Positions 8,033-20,996 are shown, counted from the first letter of the stretch. The stretch: 64,000 nt of DNA from Noviherbaspirillum aerium (GCF_008929045.1 NZ_VFAH01000006.1:62001-126000), one strand, 5' to 3'. Notes: a model not told the origin generated them from the letters alone. Translations and numbers: made by a program.

Positions 8033-10468
8033 TTAATCCTCAAGCTGCAGGACGACGGTCGCCAGCGGCGGCAAGGTCAGCACGAGAGAGGAAGGAAAGC
8101 CGTGGCTGAGATGGTCCCCTGCAACGGCACTGCCGAAATTGCCGGTGTTGCTGCCGCCATAGCAGTGCGCGTCCGTATTGAGAACCTCGCGCCAGCGTAG
8201 ACCTGCCCGGTCACCGGGAACGCCAATCCTATAGGCATGCCGCGGCAGCGGTGTGAAATTGCACACGACCAGCAAAGGCGGGACATCGCTCCCCACGCTG
8301 TGCCGCAGGTAGGCAAATACGCTGTTGTCGGCATCGTCGCCGACGACCCATTGAAAGCCTTGCGCATGAGCATCGCTATCGTGCAGCGGCGGTGCGCTGC
8401 GGTAGAGACGGTTGAGATCGCCGACCAGGTCGCGAATGCCGCTGTGCGCAGGGTCATTGAGCAATGCCCATTGCAGCTCGGCGTCGTGATTCCATTCGTG
8501 CCGCTGACCGAACTCGCTGCCCATGAACAGCAGCTTCTTGCCGGGATGGGTCCACATGAATCCAAGGAAGGCACGCAGGTTAGCGCGCTGCTGCCATGCG
8601 TCGCCCGGCATCTTGCCGAGCAGCGAGCCCTTGCCGTGCACGACTTCATCATGCGAGATCGCCAGCACGAAGCGTTCGCTGAATGCATAGCAGAGCCCGA
8701 AGCTCAGATCACCATGATGGTAGCGCCGGTGAACTGGTTCGCGCTGCATGTATTGCAGGCAGTCATGCATCCAGCCCATGTTCCACTTGAAGGAGAATCC
8801 GAGACCGCCCTCCTCCTCCGGCGCGCTGACACCCGGCCATGCGGTGGACTCTTCGGCAATAACCATCGCTCCAGGGCAACGCTCGGCCACCACCCGGTTC
8901 AGCAGGCGCAGGAAGGCGATAGCCTCCAGATTTTCCCGTCCGCCATGGCGATTGGGAATCCATTCGCCTTGCTTGCGGCTGTAATCACGGTAGAGCATCG
9001 ATGACACCGCATCAACCCGCAAGCCGTCGATGTGATATCGCTCCAGCCATTCCAGCGCGCTGGCGATGAGGAAACCGGACACTTCATTGCGGCCGAGGTT
9101 GTAGATCAGCGTGTTCCAGTCCTGATGAAAGCCTTCACGCGGATCGGCATGCTCGTACAGGGTGCCGCCGTCAAAGCAGGCGAGCCCGTGCGCATCCGCC
9201 GGGAAATGCGCCGGCACCCAGTCGAGAATCACCCCAAGTCCCGCCTGATGGCAGCGGTCCACGAAGGCCGCGAAGGCCTGCGGCGAACCGAAGCGTGCGC
9301 TGGGCGCGAATTGCGACAGCGGCTGGTATCCCCATGATCCGCCGAACGGATGCTCCATGATGGGCAGCAGCTCGATATGCGTGAAGCCGCATTCCAGCAC
9401 ATACGGAATCAGGCGCTCGCCCAGTTCCTGCCAATCGACGGTGCCATGCGGGTTCCCGGCGGAGCTGTTCACGGACTCCGCCTGCGGCGGACCGTTCCAG
9501 CCATCCGGCCGCCGCCACGAAGCGGCATGCACTTCATAGATCGAGATCGGCGCGTTCGCGGATTGGCGGGCGGCACGCTCGCGCATCCAGGCGGCATCAT
9601 TCCAGCAGTGATCGAGAGGCGCGCAGATCATCGATGCGGAGTCCGGCGGCAGGCTGGTCGCACGGGCTGCCGGATCGGCCTTTTGCGGCAGCAGCCTGCC
9701 GTCGGCCGCCAGAATTTCATAACGGTAGCGTTCCCCTGCGCCAAGCCGGGGAATGAAGATTTCCCATATGCCGGCTTCATGTCTGAAGCGCATGGGATGA
9801 CGGCGCCCGTCCCAGTGATTGAAGTCGCCCGCGACCGACACCCGGGATGCATTCGGGGCCCACACCGCAAAGCGCGTTCCCTCGATGCCGTCCACCGTCG
9901 TCGGCAAGGCGCCGAGGCAATCGGGGGCCTGCCAATGCAGGCCCTGCGCGACGAGCTGCAGTTCGGCGTTGCTCAACAGCAGGCCGAAGGCATAGGGGTC
10001 TTCCGTGATCTGGATGATCGTGCCGCCCGAACCGTCAGGCCAGATGATCCGCAGACGGTATTTCGGCGGCCCGCCGCGATTGCGCTCATCTCCGCTGCGC
10101 AGGTCGAGGATGCCCGAGAACAGTCCGCCACCGCTCAGCGGCGCCAGCGTGGCCAGCACCTGCGCGGCACCGTCGCCTGCCGCGGCTTCGAGCACATCCA
10201 CCCTGAGCGCGCCGGGCTGAAACGTCCTGACGACGAACACGCCCTCCTGCGGGAGCGCATGAAGACCGTAAAGAGAAAACGCATCGTCCAGACTGCCGCG
10301 GTGAGCGGCATCGATCGCCTGCGGATCGAAGACCAATGGATCGATCCATCCGGCAGGCGGCCGGATGGCGAGGTTTTCCGTGGAGCCTGAAAGGCTGGCG
10401 GAGGCGGTGCCTGTTGCTGCGTGGTCGTCGTCCGGCGAATGAGATTGTCGTCTTGCTGCCTGTCCCAT
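8033..10468 (-). CDS. glgB: 1,4-alpha-glucan branching enzyme
   Basis: An 811-residue GH13 branching enzyme that makes alpha-1,6 branches in glycogen in the cytoplasm. Motifs: [20 protein letters not shown] (CBM48 domain), [32 protein letters not shown], then the GH13 regions DGLRVDAV (nucleophile Asp near 485), MVIAEEST (acid/base Glu near 537) and [13 protein letters not shown] (near 604). It is longer than the usual 720-740 residues because of a loosely ordered, polar N-terminal extension of about 60 residues and a further N-terminal beta domain. It begins 3 bases after the glgA stop, so the two are co-transcribed. GlgA elongates the chain and GlgB branches it. Confidence 0.95.
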   Translation of the reverse strand: MGQAARRQSHSPDDDHAATGTASASLSGSTENLAIRPPAGWIDPLVFDPQAIDAAHRGSLDDAFSLYGLHALPQEGVFVVRTFQPGALRVDVLEAAAGDGAAQVLATLAPLSGGGLFSGILDLRSGDERNRGGPPKYRLRIIWPDGSGGTIIQITEDPYAFGLLLSNAELQLVAQGLHWQAPDCLGALPTTVDGIEGTRFAVWAPNASRVSVAGDFNHWDGRRHPMRFRHEAGIWEIFIPRLGAGERYRYEILAADGRLLPQKADPAARATSLPPDSASMICAPLDHCWNDAAWMRERAARQSANAPISIYEVHAASWRRPDGWNGPPQAESVNSSAGNPHGTVDWQELGERLIPYVLECGFTHIELLPIMEHPFGGSWGYQPLSQFAPSARFGSPQAFAAFVDRCHQAGLGVILDWVPAHFPADAHGLACFDGGTLYEHADPREGFHQDWNTLIYNLGRNEVSGFLIASALEWLERYHIDGLRVDAVSSMLYRDYSRKQGEWIPNRHGGRENLEAIAFLRLLNRVVAERCPGAMVIAEESTAWPGVSAPEEEGGLGFSFKWNMGWMHDCLQYMQREPVHRRYHHGDLSFGLCYAFSERFVLAISHDEVVHGKGSLLGKMPGDAWQQRANLRAFLGFMWTHPGKKLLFMGSEFGQRHEWNHDAELQWALLNDPAHSGIRDLVGDLNRLYRSAPPLHDSDAHAQGFQWVVGDDADNSVFAYLRHSVGSDVPPLLVVCNFTPLPRHAYRIGVPGDRAGLRWREVLNTDAHCYGGSNTGNFGSAVAGDHLSHGFPSSLVLTLPPLATVVLQLED

Positions 10469-10471
10469 GCG

Positions 10472-12028
10472 TTATGCCGTCATGTATTCCGGCATGGCTG
10501 CGACTTCGGCGGCTTCTTCGTTTTCAGGCAGCGTGACGGCGGTATTGCGCTTGTCGAACAGCGTCCGCGCCTCGGCCGGGGCGATGTCGCGATAAACGCC
10601 GATGTACTGCTCCGCCGGTCCCGACCAGGAAAAATCGGCCGACATCGCATTGCGCTGCATGAGATGCCATTCGTTCGGACGCGCGTACAGCTCGAAGGCG
10701 CGGCTGATCGCGGCCACCATGTCCTGCGCCTCTTCGCCGTCGAACAGGATGCCGCTGGCATCTTCCGGCACGGCACCTTCGAGGCCGGCGTCGACGATCG
10801 AATCGATCATGCCGCCGACGCGGGAGGCGATCGGCAATGTGCCGTAGCGCATCGAATACAGCGGCGTCAGGCCGAAGGGCTCGAAACGGGTGCCGTGCAG
10901 CAGCATGTCGGCGCCCGCGTGCAGAGCATGGGCGCGGCGTTCGTCATAGCCGATATGAACGGCGACGCGTCCCGGGAAACGCTCTGTCATTTCCAAGAAG
11001 GCCTGTTCATAGGCATGATCGCCGCGGCCAAGCACGATCAGCTGCGCGCGCGGGAAATCTTCCAGCACCTGGGGCAACGCCTCGACGGCGACATCCGCCA
11101 TCTTCTGATGAGTAATGCGGCTGCCGACCGCCAGCACGGGCGCAAACGGATCGATCGGCAGGCCGAACAGCTGCTGCAGATCGCGCTTGCAGCCGCTCTT
11201 GCCGCGCATGTCGTTCAGCGAGAAATGACGCACCGTCAGCGGGTCACGCGCAGGGTCCCAGGCGCCGGTATCGACGCCGTTGGGTATCGCCACCAGTATG
11301 TCCCTGCGCGCATTGAGCAGGCCGTCGAATCCATGGCCGAAGCGCGGCGTCAGGATTTCGTTCGCATAGGAGCGGCTTACCGTGGAAATGCGGTCGGCAT
11401 GCAGGATGCCGGCCTTGAGAAAACTTATCTTGCCCCAGAACTCGAACTGTTCCGGTGTCAGCATGGCATCGGGGATACGCAATTCGGTAGCGGCGCTCAT
11501 TGCAAAGTTGCCCTGGAAGGCAAGATTGTGAATGGTCAGCAGCGTTCCCACGTCGGAGATGCCTCTCATGCGCAGCAATGCGGGTATCAACCCGGCATGC
11601 CAGTCATTGGCATGCACCACATGCGGCAACGGCACGTCGGTTTCGCCTGCGCAGATGCTGACCGCCGCATGCGCCAGCGATCCGAAGCACAGCGCATTGT
11701 CATCGAATTCCGCGCCGTTTTCATCAACATAGGGATTGGCGGTGCGCCGGTCGAAACGTTCACTTTTCAGCAGTACGACAGGAACATCGCTTCCGGGCAT
11801 GGTGCCCTGGAGAATGATACCTGGGCCTCCCGGCAATTGCGGTAACGTTCCCGCCTGTTTCAGATTGCAGGCATGTTCGATCGCGGCCGGATACCCGGGC
11901 ATCATGACCGCAGCATCGACCCCCTGCTGGCGCAACGCTTGCGCCAATGCCGTAATGACGTCGGCGAGTCCGCCGGTTTTGACGAGAGGTACGGCTTCCG
12001 ATGTCACAAGTAGGACGCGTGCGGTCAA
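10472..12028 (-). CDS. glgA: Glycogen (starch) synthase
   Basis: A GT5 glycogen synthase transferring glucose from ADP-glucose to growing alpha-1,4-glucan. The signature VLLVTSEAVPLVKTGGLADV, including the KTGGL ADP-glucose loop, lies at the very N-terminus. FGLTPLYSMRYGTLPIASRVGG near the C-terminus is the second nucleotide-sugar motif. I place the start at the TTG at 12028, giving 518 residues. An AGGAG sits 8 bases upstream and family members begin within a few residues of this point. An ATG at 12148 in the same frame would add 40 residues unlike the family. First gene of the glgA-glgB operon. No glgC or glgP is seen nearby. Confidence 0.92.
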   Translation of the reverse strand: MTARVLLVTSEAVPLVKTGGLADVITALAQALRQQGVDAAVMMPGYPAAIEHACNLKQAGTLPQLPGGPGIILQGTMPGSDVPVVLLKSERFDRRTANPYVDENGAEFDDNALCFGSLAHAAVSICAGETDVPLPHVVHANDWHAGLIPALLRMRGISDVGTLLTIHNLAFQGNFAMSAATELRIPDAMLTPEQFEFWGKISFLKAGILHADRISTVSRSYANEILTPRFGHGFDGLLNARRDILVAIPNGVDTGAWDPARDPLTVRHFSLNDMRGKSGCKRDLQQLFGLPIDPFAPVLAVGSRITHQKMADVAVEALPQVLEDFPRAQLIVLGRGDHAYEQAFLEMTERFPGRVAVHIGYDERRAHALHAGADMLLHGTRFEPFGLTPLYSMRYGTLPIASRVGGMIDSIVDAGLEGAVPEDASGILFDGEEAQDMVAAISRAFELYARPNEWHLMQRNAMSADFSWSGPAEQYIGVYRDIAPAEARTLFDKRNTAVTLPENEEAAEVAAMPEYMTA

Positions 12029-12558
12029 AGTGAATGCTCCTGGGATTGTTTTGATGTTGATGCCGGTAAATGCATCAAGCCTCGGTATTCGACTATGAAG
12101 CGTTACATCTTGTTGCATGACGCAACGCAAAAATATTCGCGTTCGCACCCGAATTTTTGTTCTTGATTAAGAACAGTGCGACAGCGGTGAAACAATAAAT
12201 CCACCACACGCTTTTACTATTGCGTAAAGTCAACTTTGTTGCGTTGCTACATGAGCTCGATGCATCAAAGGTGAATTGTTAAAGATGTTTAATAATTCTA
12301 AGAGATACCGAATTGCATCACTTCGACTGCACTTATCAAGTCGGCAACGCGACAGTGTAAGACGGAGAGAAGAGGCGCGGAAGGTAGGAGAAGGCGGGCA
12401 GACCGGGCAAATGTGAAAGCCGATGCGGAGTGTAACAGGGAGACAGGAAATCGATAAGGAGTGCAGCGTTTTCGAACAAGTCTACAAGGCTACTACAAGG
12501 CCACAAACTGGCTGTCGTGAGGGGAGCACGCTGCGCACTCCCTGTCACGGCACGAGGA
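12029..12558. other. Leader region of glgA and intergenic space
   Basis: 530 bases, AT-rich between about 12150 and 12310, as expected for the glgA promoter region on the minus strand. Overlapping ORFs here have skewed composition and no ribosome-binding sites. No operator could be identified with confidence. Confidence 0.5.
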
Positions 12559-12768
12559 TCAAACCACAAGCGTGGCGCGGTCAGGCAGTACATGCAGCAG
12601 CTTGTCGACGCTCGCCTGCATTTCCATTTTGTATTCCACGCGTGCCATGCGGACGAGATTGAGCAGCGACTGGCGCAGCATATATTTCTCGCGTTCCGAC
12701 GCGTCTGCGCCGAGGGTGACATCTACCAGGTTTTCAATAGTTGCTGCAGTATTAAGGACGGTTTGCAT
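12559..12768 (-). CDS. Small helical protein, unknown function
   Basis: A 69-residue, mostly alpha-helical, charged protein starting MQTVLNTAATIENLVDVTL. It has no signal peptide or membrane segment. The amino-acid pattern, with heptad-like Leu/Met spacing in the middle (MLRQSLLNLVRMARVEY), looks like a genuine soluble protein rather than a chance frame. There is no strong ribosome-binding site before the ATG, which lowers confidence. It lies alone upstream of the glycogen operon on the same strand, separated from glgA by 530 bases. Function unknown. Confidence 0.5.
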   Translation of the reverse strand: MQTVLNTAATIENLVDVTLGADASEREKYMLRQSLLNLVRMARVEYKMEMQASVDKLLHVLPDRATLVV

Positions 12769-13124
12769 GTGAGCCCGAACAAATGAAGTGAACTAAGGAG
12801 ACCTCAGTATGGCGGCTTCCAGACCGGCATACTTGATCATGCGCAAGATTTAATCGGAATCGTCCTACATGCAACAAGGACAATGCTTACGCCCGGATTT
12901 CTTGCATATCCCATAAATGTTCGATACCAGAACAATAATGCGGCGCACCATTTTCCTCATCGGGATTGTCATTAAGACAATTTACGAGATCAGATGTCTG
13001 CGAGGGGTCTTTTCATACCCATGCCTGTAGGACAAACTCCTTCCCATGAATATGGCTTCTCCCGTACCGGAAAAATGGATTTAATGCATAAAAGAAATCA
13101 TGCAGAGAGGAATCGGCGCAGCCC
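12769..13124. other. Intergenic region
   Basis: 356 bases with relatively AT-rich stretches and no plausible coding frame. It probably holds promoters for the small divergent genes on either side. No motif was recognised. Confidence 0.5.
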
Positions 13125-13373
13125 ATGAAAGACAAGCATATCGTCGCCGTCGCAGAAGCGATCCGCTACCATCTTTATCGCTGGCCCGATGCAAGCGGCA
13201 CTTCTGCGGAAATCGGCCGGACATGGCTGCCTGCGGCCGGCGTGGTGGAACATGAAATCCTACTTGCCGCGCTCGCCCAGCTTGAGGCGCAAGGCTTCAT
13301 CGAGCGCCATCTTTCCAACAATGAATTCGTCTGGCAACTGCGCCGCGGCGGCGGCGACGGAAGCCCGGCCTGA
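13125..13373 (+). CDS. Small putative DNA-binding-like protein
   Basis: An 82-residue soluble protein. The segment from VAVAEAIRYHLYRWPDASG to ILLAALAQLEAQGFIERHL reads like a small winged-helix domain: helix, helix, recognition helix, then a hairpin ending FVWQLRR. It is followed by a Gly-rich tail. An AGAGAGGAA motif lies about 13 bases before the ATG, slightly distant. It converges with the lipoprotein gene 13380-13673. It could be a small regulator, but the fold is inferred from pattern only. Confidence 0.6.
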   Translation: MKDKHIVAVAEAIRYHLYRWPDASGTSAEIGRTWLPAAGVVEHEILLAALAQLEAQGFIERHLSNNEFVWQLRRGGGDGSPA

Positions 13374-13379
13374 TGCAAC

Positions 13380-13673
13380 TCAGCGGCGGAAGCGCCCGCC
13401 GCCATGCCCATGCCTCCACCCATGATGGTGGTGACGGCCGCCGCGGCCACCCCAATAATTGAATCCGAAACTGAATCGTACGGGCGGACCGATATACACC
13501 GGCGGAGCTGCATAGACAGGCGCGACAGGCACCGCGTAGCCGGTTGCCGGAGCCGAGTATAGTGGCGTGCCGCCGTAGCCATCATAATAGCTTCCTTGCA
13601 CGCCGTCGTAGGCCGGCACGGCCACGCATCCCGACAGCGTGGCGGCCAGCAGAAGCAAAGAGTATCGAATCAT
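13380..13673 (-). CDS. Small Gly/Tyr/His-rich lipoprotein
   Basis: A 97-residue predicted outer-membrane or periplasmic lipoprotein. It begins MIRYSLLLLAATLSGCVAV, giving a lipobox LSGC with the lipidated Cys at residue 16. The mature part is rich in Pro, Tyr and Gly and ends in a His/Arg/Gly-rich tail (GGRHHHHGWRHGHGGGRFRR) that could bind metal ions. I use the internal ATG at 13673 rather than 13712 because GGAGG lies five bases upstream and the signal sequence starts there. Similar small Tyr/His-rich lipoproteins are common in Burkholderiales and have no established role. Confidence 0.75.
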   Translation of the reverse strand: MIRYSLLLLAATLSGCVAVPAYDGVQGSYYDGYGGTPLYSAPATGYAVPVAPVYAAPPVYIGPPVRFSFGFNYWGGRGGRHHHHGWRHGHGGGRFRR

Positions 13674-13939
13674 GTTTTCCTCCGGAAGCGGCGGACTTCC
13701 ATCAAAGCACATCGCTTCATTGCGGCAGCGCTGCCATCGCGCTGCTGATCGACCATGCCGTCAGGCGCACGCGCCACATACGCATGCGGCACGCGCTGCT
13801 CTTGATTCAGACCATTTCCCTGCGGCGAATGTTCCGTGTCCCTCGGCGGCCGGCACTTGTGCCGTGCCCTGCGATCCAACACGGATCATGCCCATCGCTT
13901 GTGCAGGGTCAAACACCACGGCATGAGGCGTCTTAATGT

Positions 13940-14224
13940 ATGGATGAATACGAATTGCAGGTCGCACCTCCGCCGAGCCCATTCGAATGCATCTCGCGCG
14001 CATGGGGGGTGCATTGCACCTCCATGTCATTGCAGCGGTCACTGTTTATGCCAACTATCAATCAGCCGAAGGATGCCAAGGAAAAGGTCAGGGAATACCT
14101 TGAGCGGCGCCATGCCGAGCGACGTATCAATGAACGCACGCCGCTGCATGGGCCAGAAGAAATTCGGAAGGAAATCGGCTGGGATCAGGTTGAGCGCCGC
14201 AAGAACGACAGACGGGAACGTTGA
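13940..14224 (+). CDS. Small highly charged protein, unknown function
   Basis: Up to 94 residues. The C-terminal 58 residues, from MPTINQPKDAKEKVREYLER to the ERRKNDRRER end, are strongly charged and helical and look like a real small protein. The first 36 residues are less convincing, so the true start may be the ATG at 14048. No good ribosome-binding site precedes either ATG. No family recognised. The Arg/Glu-rich repeats (RRHAERRINER) suggest a nucleic-acid- or ribosome-associated role, which is speculation. Confidence 0.45.
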   Translation: MDEYELQVAPPPSPFECISRAWGVHCTSMSLQRSLFMPTINQPKDAKEKVREYLERRHAERRINERTPLHGPEEIRKEIGWDQVERRKNDRRER

Positions 14225-14345
14225 TTGCCGCAATGGACATGCGGGCAGCATTCCGCAGGGGAATCTCACTACAGCTTCATTCGCCGGTCGCCAGTCGCGA
14301 TCGAGCTTCGATCCTTCTGGCAACCAGGCTTGCTACCTTGGGCTT

Positions 14346-14552
14346 TCAGCCGTGCGTCCCGCCTTCCATTCCGGTTTGAGCCGGTACCGGTTCCTGAGGC
14401 TGCGCCTCGGTGCCGGAACTGCTCATGCCGCTGACGTCCGATGGCAGCTGCTTGTCCTGTCCCATTTCGGGGAAGAAAAGAATTACGGAACTGAAGAGGA
14501 CGACGACTGCGAAAGCAGTCAGGTACTCAAAGATTTGCTGGGTGGCTTTCAT
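14346..14552 (-). CDS. Small single-pass membrane protein
   Basis: A 68-residue protein starting MKATQQIFEYLTAFAVVVLF. One membrane helix (about residues 9-27) is followed by a polar, Ser/Gly/Pro-rich tail ending GMEGGTHG. A longer start at 14594 would add 14 residues of no special character. The ribosome-binding site is weak. It lies between two plus-strand genes. Function unknown. Confidence 0.5.
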   Translation of the reverse strand: MKATQQIFEYLTAFAVVVLFSSVILFFPEMGQDKQLPSDVSGMSSSGTEAQPQEPVPAQTGMEGGTHG

Positions 14553-14844
14553 ATGTAGCTTAATTGATAACGATGATGCCACTGTAACGGGCATGCCGGG
14601 GCCGCGGATTGAGGCATGTTAAGCCGATGTTATCGATGAACTCAGTTCTGCCGGCACTCGCATCGCAGCGCATCCGGAAATGTAGAAACCGGCGCGCGAT
14701 GCGTAATAAATTCATTGTCCGGAAGATGCCGCATCGCAACCGCATGCTGTCCAGGATGGAGGCTCAAGCGACACCGCAAACCATCACACGATGTCCGTCA
14801 TTGGCATGCTTTTCGCGATAGCCAGTCTTTTCCGGGAGAGCGCA

Positions 14845-15867
14845 ATGGGCATTCAATTGAAGAAATTGTCGGATCAGGTCATCGTTATTACGGGCGCAAG
14901 CAGCGGCATCGGCCTGGCAACCGCTCGCAAGGCGGCCCGCCTGCGTGCCAGGCTGGTTCTGGTGGCGCGCAATGAAAGCGCGCTGCGCATCATCAGCGAT
15001 GACCTGAACATGCTGGGAGCGGAAACCATGCATGTCGCGGCCGATGTGGCCAACGAAGCCGACGTGCAGCGCGTAGCCGATGCCGCCATCGAGCGTTTCG
15101 GCGGATTCGACACCTGGCTCAATATCGCCGGCGTCGGCATCTTCGGAAAGAACGAGGAGGTTTCCACCGAAGACATGCGCAGGCTGTTCGACGTCAATTT
15201 CTGGGGTGTGGTGCACGGCTCCATGGTTGCGGCAAGGCACCTGAAGACGCGTGGCGGAGCACTCATCAACATGGGCAGCGAAACCTCCGACCGCGCCGTG
15301 CCGCTGCAGGGCATCTATTCCGCATCCAAGCATGCGGTGAAGGGATTCACCGATTCGCTGCGCACCGAGCTTGAAGAAGCCGGCGCCCCGGTATCGGTCA
15401 CTCTGGTCAAGCCGGCATCGGTGGATACCATGTTCGTTTCCCATGCAAAGAATTACATGGAAGCGGAACCCCGGCTTCCGCTGCCGGTGTATGCGCCGGA
15501 GGTGGCGGCGGATGCCCTGCTGTATGCCGCCCAGCATCCGGTTCGGGACCTGTACGTCGGCAGCCGGGCGCGATTGACCGGCGCCGGCGCCCATCACATG
15601 CCGCGCATGCTGGACAAGGGCATGACACGCTTCATGATTCCCATGATGAAGACCGACCAACCGCCCCGCGACCGGAACGACAACAATCTCCATACCCACG
15701 GCACCGACTTGATGGAGCGCGGCGGCGTGGGCCACGCAGCGCGGGAAACCAGCCTGTACACCAGTGCAGTCACGCATCCGCGCACCGCAGGCGCCGTCAT
15801 GATCGGCACCGGCCTTGCGCTGGCAGCGCTGCTGCAGATGCGCCGACGTCAGCGGGCGCAATACTGA
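14845..15867 (+). CDS. SDR-family oxidoreductase with C-terminal membrane anchor
   Basis: A 340-residue short-chain dehydrogenase. TGASSGIG is at residues 16-23, NIAG near 93-96, and catalytic Ser145, Tyr158 and Lys162 (YSASK) are present, so it should be active. After the Rossmann domain comes a polar linker (about 255-305), then a hydrophobic stretch TAGAVMIGTGLALAALLQM and a basic end RRRQRAQY. This suggests a tail-anchored inner-membrane enzyme, as in the group of SDRs annotated as membrane-associated. I start at ATG 14845, preceded by GGGAGAG, rather than 14791. Monocistronic. Substrate unknown. Confidence 0.88.
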   Translation: MGIQLKKLSDQVIVITGASSGIGLATARKAARLRARLVLVARNESALRIISDDLNMLGAETMHVAADVANEADVQRVADAAIERFGGFDTWLNIAGVGIFGKNEEVSTEDMRRLFDVNFWGVVHGSMVAARHLKTRGGALINMGSETSDRAVPLQGIYSASKHAVKGFTDSLRTELEEAGAPVSVTLVKPASVDTMFVSHAKNYMEAEPRLPLPVYAPEVAADALLYAAQHPVRDLYVGSRARLTGAGAHHMPRMLDKGMTRFMIPMMKTDQPPRDRNDNNLHTHGTDLMERGGVGHAARETSLYTSAVTHPRTAGAVMIGTGLALAALLQMRRRQRAQY

Positions 15868-16317
15868 AATTGCGGCCGGTCATCATCCGCCGACCGGCCG
15901 CAGGGGGCCACAATGCCTCTTCCACCATGTTCAGCGGACGTTCGGATATCGCCTTTTCCTGTGCGGATCAAACGAGCGCAGCGGCCCATCCAGTATCAAC
16001 ACCTTCCATACCGCGCACAGCTTCCGGGGGTTTGCGCTGTCGATACCGCTGCCGGGCAGCGAAGCTGCGGAACGGGTGTTTCCCTCGCTGGCGCGGGACG
16101 GACAGGTGCAGATGCGTTTGGCGGAGACCTCTTTTCCGCAACGCGTTGGCATGGTGACGGACAAGTTCGGCATGGCATGACCGGCATTCTCCGCAGCCCG
16201 CCAGGCCAAGCGGCTATCCATAGTCCAGATGATCGTCGGCGCATTAGCCCGCAAGTCCCGCAGCTGAAGCAACGAGGCTGAATCCGCCCCTTCTTTTCGG
16301 CGGTGCCGATACGGATG
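15868..16317. other. Intergenic region
   Basis: 450 bases between the SDR gene and the convergent histidine kinase gene. Several overlapping frames are open because of high GC, but none has a ribosome-binding site or a protein-like composition. No repeat or RNA gene was seen. Confidence 0.5.
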
Positions 16318-19260
<2,943 letters not shown>

Positions 19261-19553
19261 TTTCGTCCGGAGAGACAAGGCCGCTTACATGACGTCTCGC
19301 ACGCTGTCGTCCTCATACCTCCCCTTTGTGTTTTTTCATTCGCCACATCGATAAAGTTCCTGTCGGGCACTTCAAATCCGCGGTTATTAAAGCTATGCTA
19401 TCAAGACGAATTGCTTTAGGGAATAGCCAAGAGCGCAAACACAATTAAATAAATCGTGGAGCGTTTCACTAAATGCGGAGGCAAGGCAACGCGGCGAACG
19501 GCATCTTGACGCGCATTCAAAATACCTGTCGATCATAGACCGACACCGTTATT

Positions 19554-19607
19554 CATTTAATAATTTATTTATTAATAATTTATTGTTAATAAATAAATTA
19601 TTAAATG
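19554..19607. repeat. Perfect 54-bp AT-only palindrome
   Basis: Left arm 19554-19575 and right arm 19586-19607 are exact reverse complements over 22 bases, separated by 10 bases. Apart from a C and G at the outer ends and one G in the loop, the sequence is all A/T, which is exceptional in this GC-rich window. It lies 165 bases before the porin start and could extrude as a cruciform, bind an AT-preferring protein, or form an RNA hairpin in the porin leader. Confidence 0.85.
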
Positions 19608-19645
19608 ATTGCAGACCGTCGCATCATCCGCGACACGAATTTTTC

Positions 19646-19691
19646 CCGGAGCCTGTTAGCCAGCCGGAGCCTGTTAGCCAGCCGGAGCCTG
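19646..19691 (+). repeat. 18-bp tandem repeat in the porin leader
   Basis: The unit CCGGAGCCTGTTAGCCAG occurs twice exactly and then a third time over its first 10 bases. It sits between the AT palindrome and the porin start, so it belongs to the 5' untranslated region or promoter. Confidence 0.8.
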
Positions 19692-19772
19692 CCGCCTGGG
19701 CTGGATACGCGCCGTGCGGCGGTTGTCAGACGGACTTTTATTGAAGTCAACCCACTGCAGGGAGGCGGAGCG

Positions 19773-20879
19773 ATGACACGAAAAATCTGCATGGCTGCCA
19801 CCATGGTGCTGGCCATGACCGAGTGCCATGCGCAGACGGAAGTCAATGCATATGGGCTGGCTTCCGCGGTGCTCGAGTCGGTACGTTCGTCTACCGTTTC
19901 CCGTACGGCGCGCTTCGTATCGAACAGTTCCTTGCTTGGCTTCCAGGGCACGGAGGATCTGGGCAGCGGCAACAAGGCGTTTTTCCAGATCGAAGGCGGA
20001 TTCGATGTCGATAACGGCTCGGGGCGCATCAACAACCGGGATTCCTATGTGGGCCTGCAAGGCGATTTCGGGAGAGTGAAACTGGGCTTCATGACATCGC
20101 CGATGCGAGGCATGGGCAGCCGCATGAATTTCGTGCCGGGCAGCACATCGATTGCGAACAATATCGGCATCATGGCCACCATGAACGGACAGGCCACCGG
20201 TCTGAACAGCCGCATGCAGAACAGCATTCGCTATGACACACCGAGCATGAACGGCCTGGCCGGCGCACTGATCTGGGCTCCCGGCGAAAACAGGCCGGAG
20301 GGGCAGAACAATTACGCCTACGGTGCCGGACTCAGCTATGTCAACGGCCCGCTCTATGCGGGCTATGCTTATGAGTCGCGCAATGCGCAGCGCGTGCTGG
20401 CTCGCGGCGAATCCGAGGATTTCGGACATCGCGTCGCCGCGCGCTATACGCTGGGCACGACGACATTCGGTGTCGCATGGGACAGGATGGAATCGCGCGG
20501 CGAATTCGGCACGGGCGCAGCGGCGGGTGCGGGAAGCATCGCCCGCAAGTCATGGTCGGTGTCGGCCAAGCACACCGCGGGCGTCCACGATTTCATCATC
20601 CACTATGCCACCGCCGGCGATATGCGCTGCAACGGAGCGGCCACCGCAGAACAGTGCGCTGCCGCCAACAGTCCGTTCACGGGCGCTCGCCAGCTGTCGC
20701 TGCTGTATCAGTACATCCTGAGCAAGCGCACAATGCTGCAGGCCTACTACAGCCGCATCAACAACGAGGCGGCGGCACGCTACGACTTCGACGGCGATCC
20801 CGTTGTCTCCTCCCGTGCGGCGCGCGTTCCCGGATCGGATACCCGCGGCGGGGGCTTTGGCATCCGTCATGAGTTCTAA
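19773..20879 (+). CDS. Gram-negative porin (Burkholderia-type trimeric porin)
   Basis: A 368-residue outer-membrane porin. The signal peptide MTRKICMAATMVLAMTECHAQ is followed by TEVNAYGLASAVLESV and the family hallmark FQGTEDLGSGNKAFFQIEGG. Then come alternating beta-strand segments such as DSYVGLQGDFGRVKLGF, and a terminal GFGIRHEF ending in Phe as required for outer-membrane insertion. I chose the ATG at 19773, where GGGAGG precedes at proper distance, over an upstream in-frame ATG lying inside the AT palindrome. It is followed 117 bases later by an alginate-lyase-like gene on the same strand, which suggests uptake of oligosaccharides, though this is inference. Confidence 0.93.
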   Translation: MTRKICMAATMVLAMTECHAQTEVNAYGLASAVLESVRSSTVSRTARFVSNSSLLGFQGTEDLGSGNKAFFQIEGGFDVDNGSGRINNRDSYVGLQGDFGRVKLGFMTSPMRGMGSRMNFVPGSTSIANNIGIMATMNGQATGLNSRMQNSIRYDTPSMNGLAGALIWAPGENRPEGQNNYAYGAGLSYVNGPLYAGYAYESRNAQRVLARGESEDFGHRVAARYTLGTTTFGVAWDRMESRGEFGTGAAAGAGSIARKSWSVSAKHTAGVHDFIIHYATAGDMRCNGAATAEQCAAANSPFTGARQLSLLYQYILSKRTMLQAYYSRINNEAAARYDFDGDPVVSSRAARVPGSDTRGGGFGIRHEF

Positions 20880-20996
20880 GCGCGTCTGTCAAAACGACAA
20901 GGGCAAGGCGCGCCGACGAAACCAGTACAGAGGGACGGCAACGAGGTGCAACGTGGCAAGCGGCATTTTGATAAACGCTCCAAGTCGAGGTCAATG

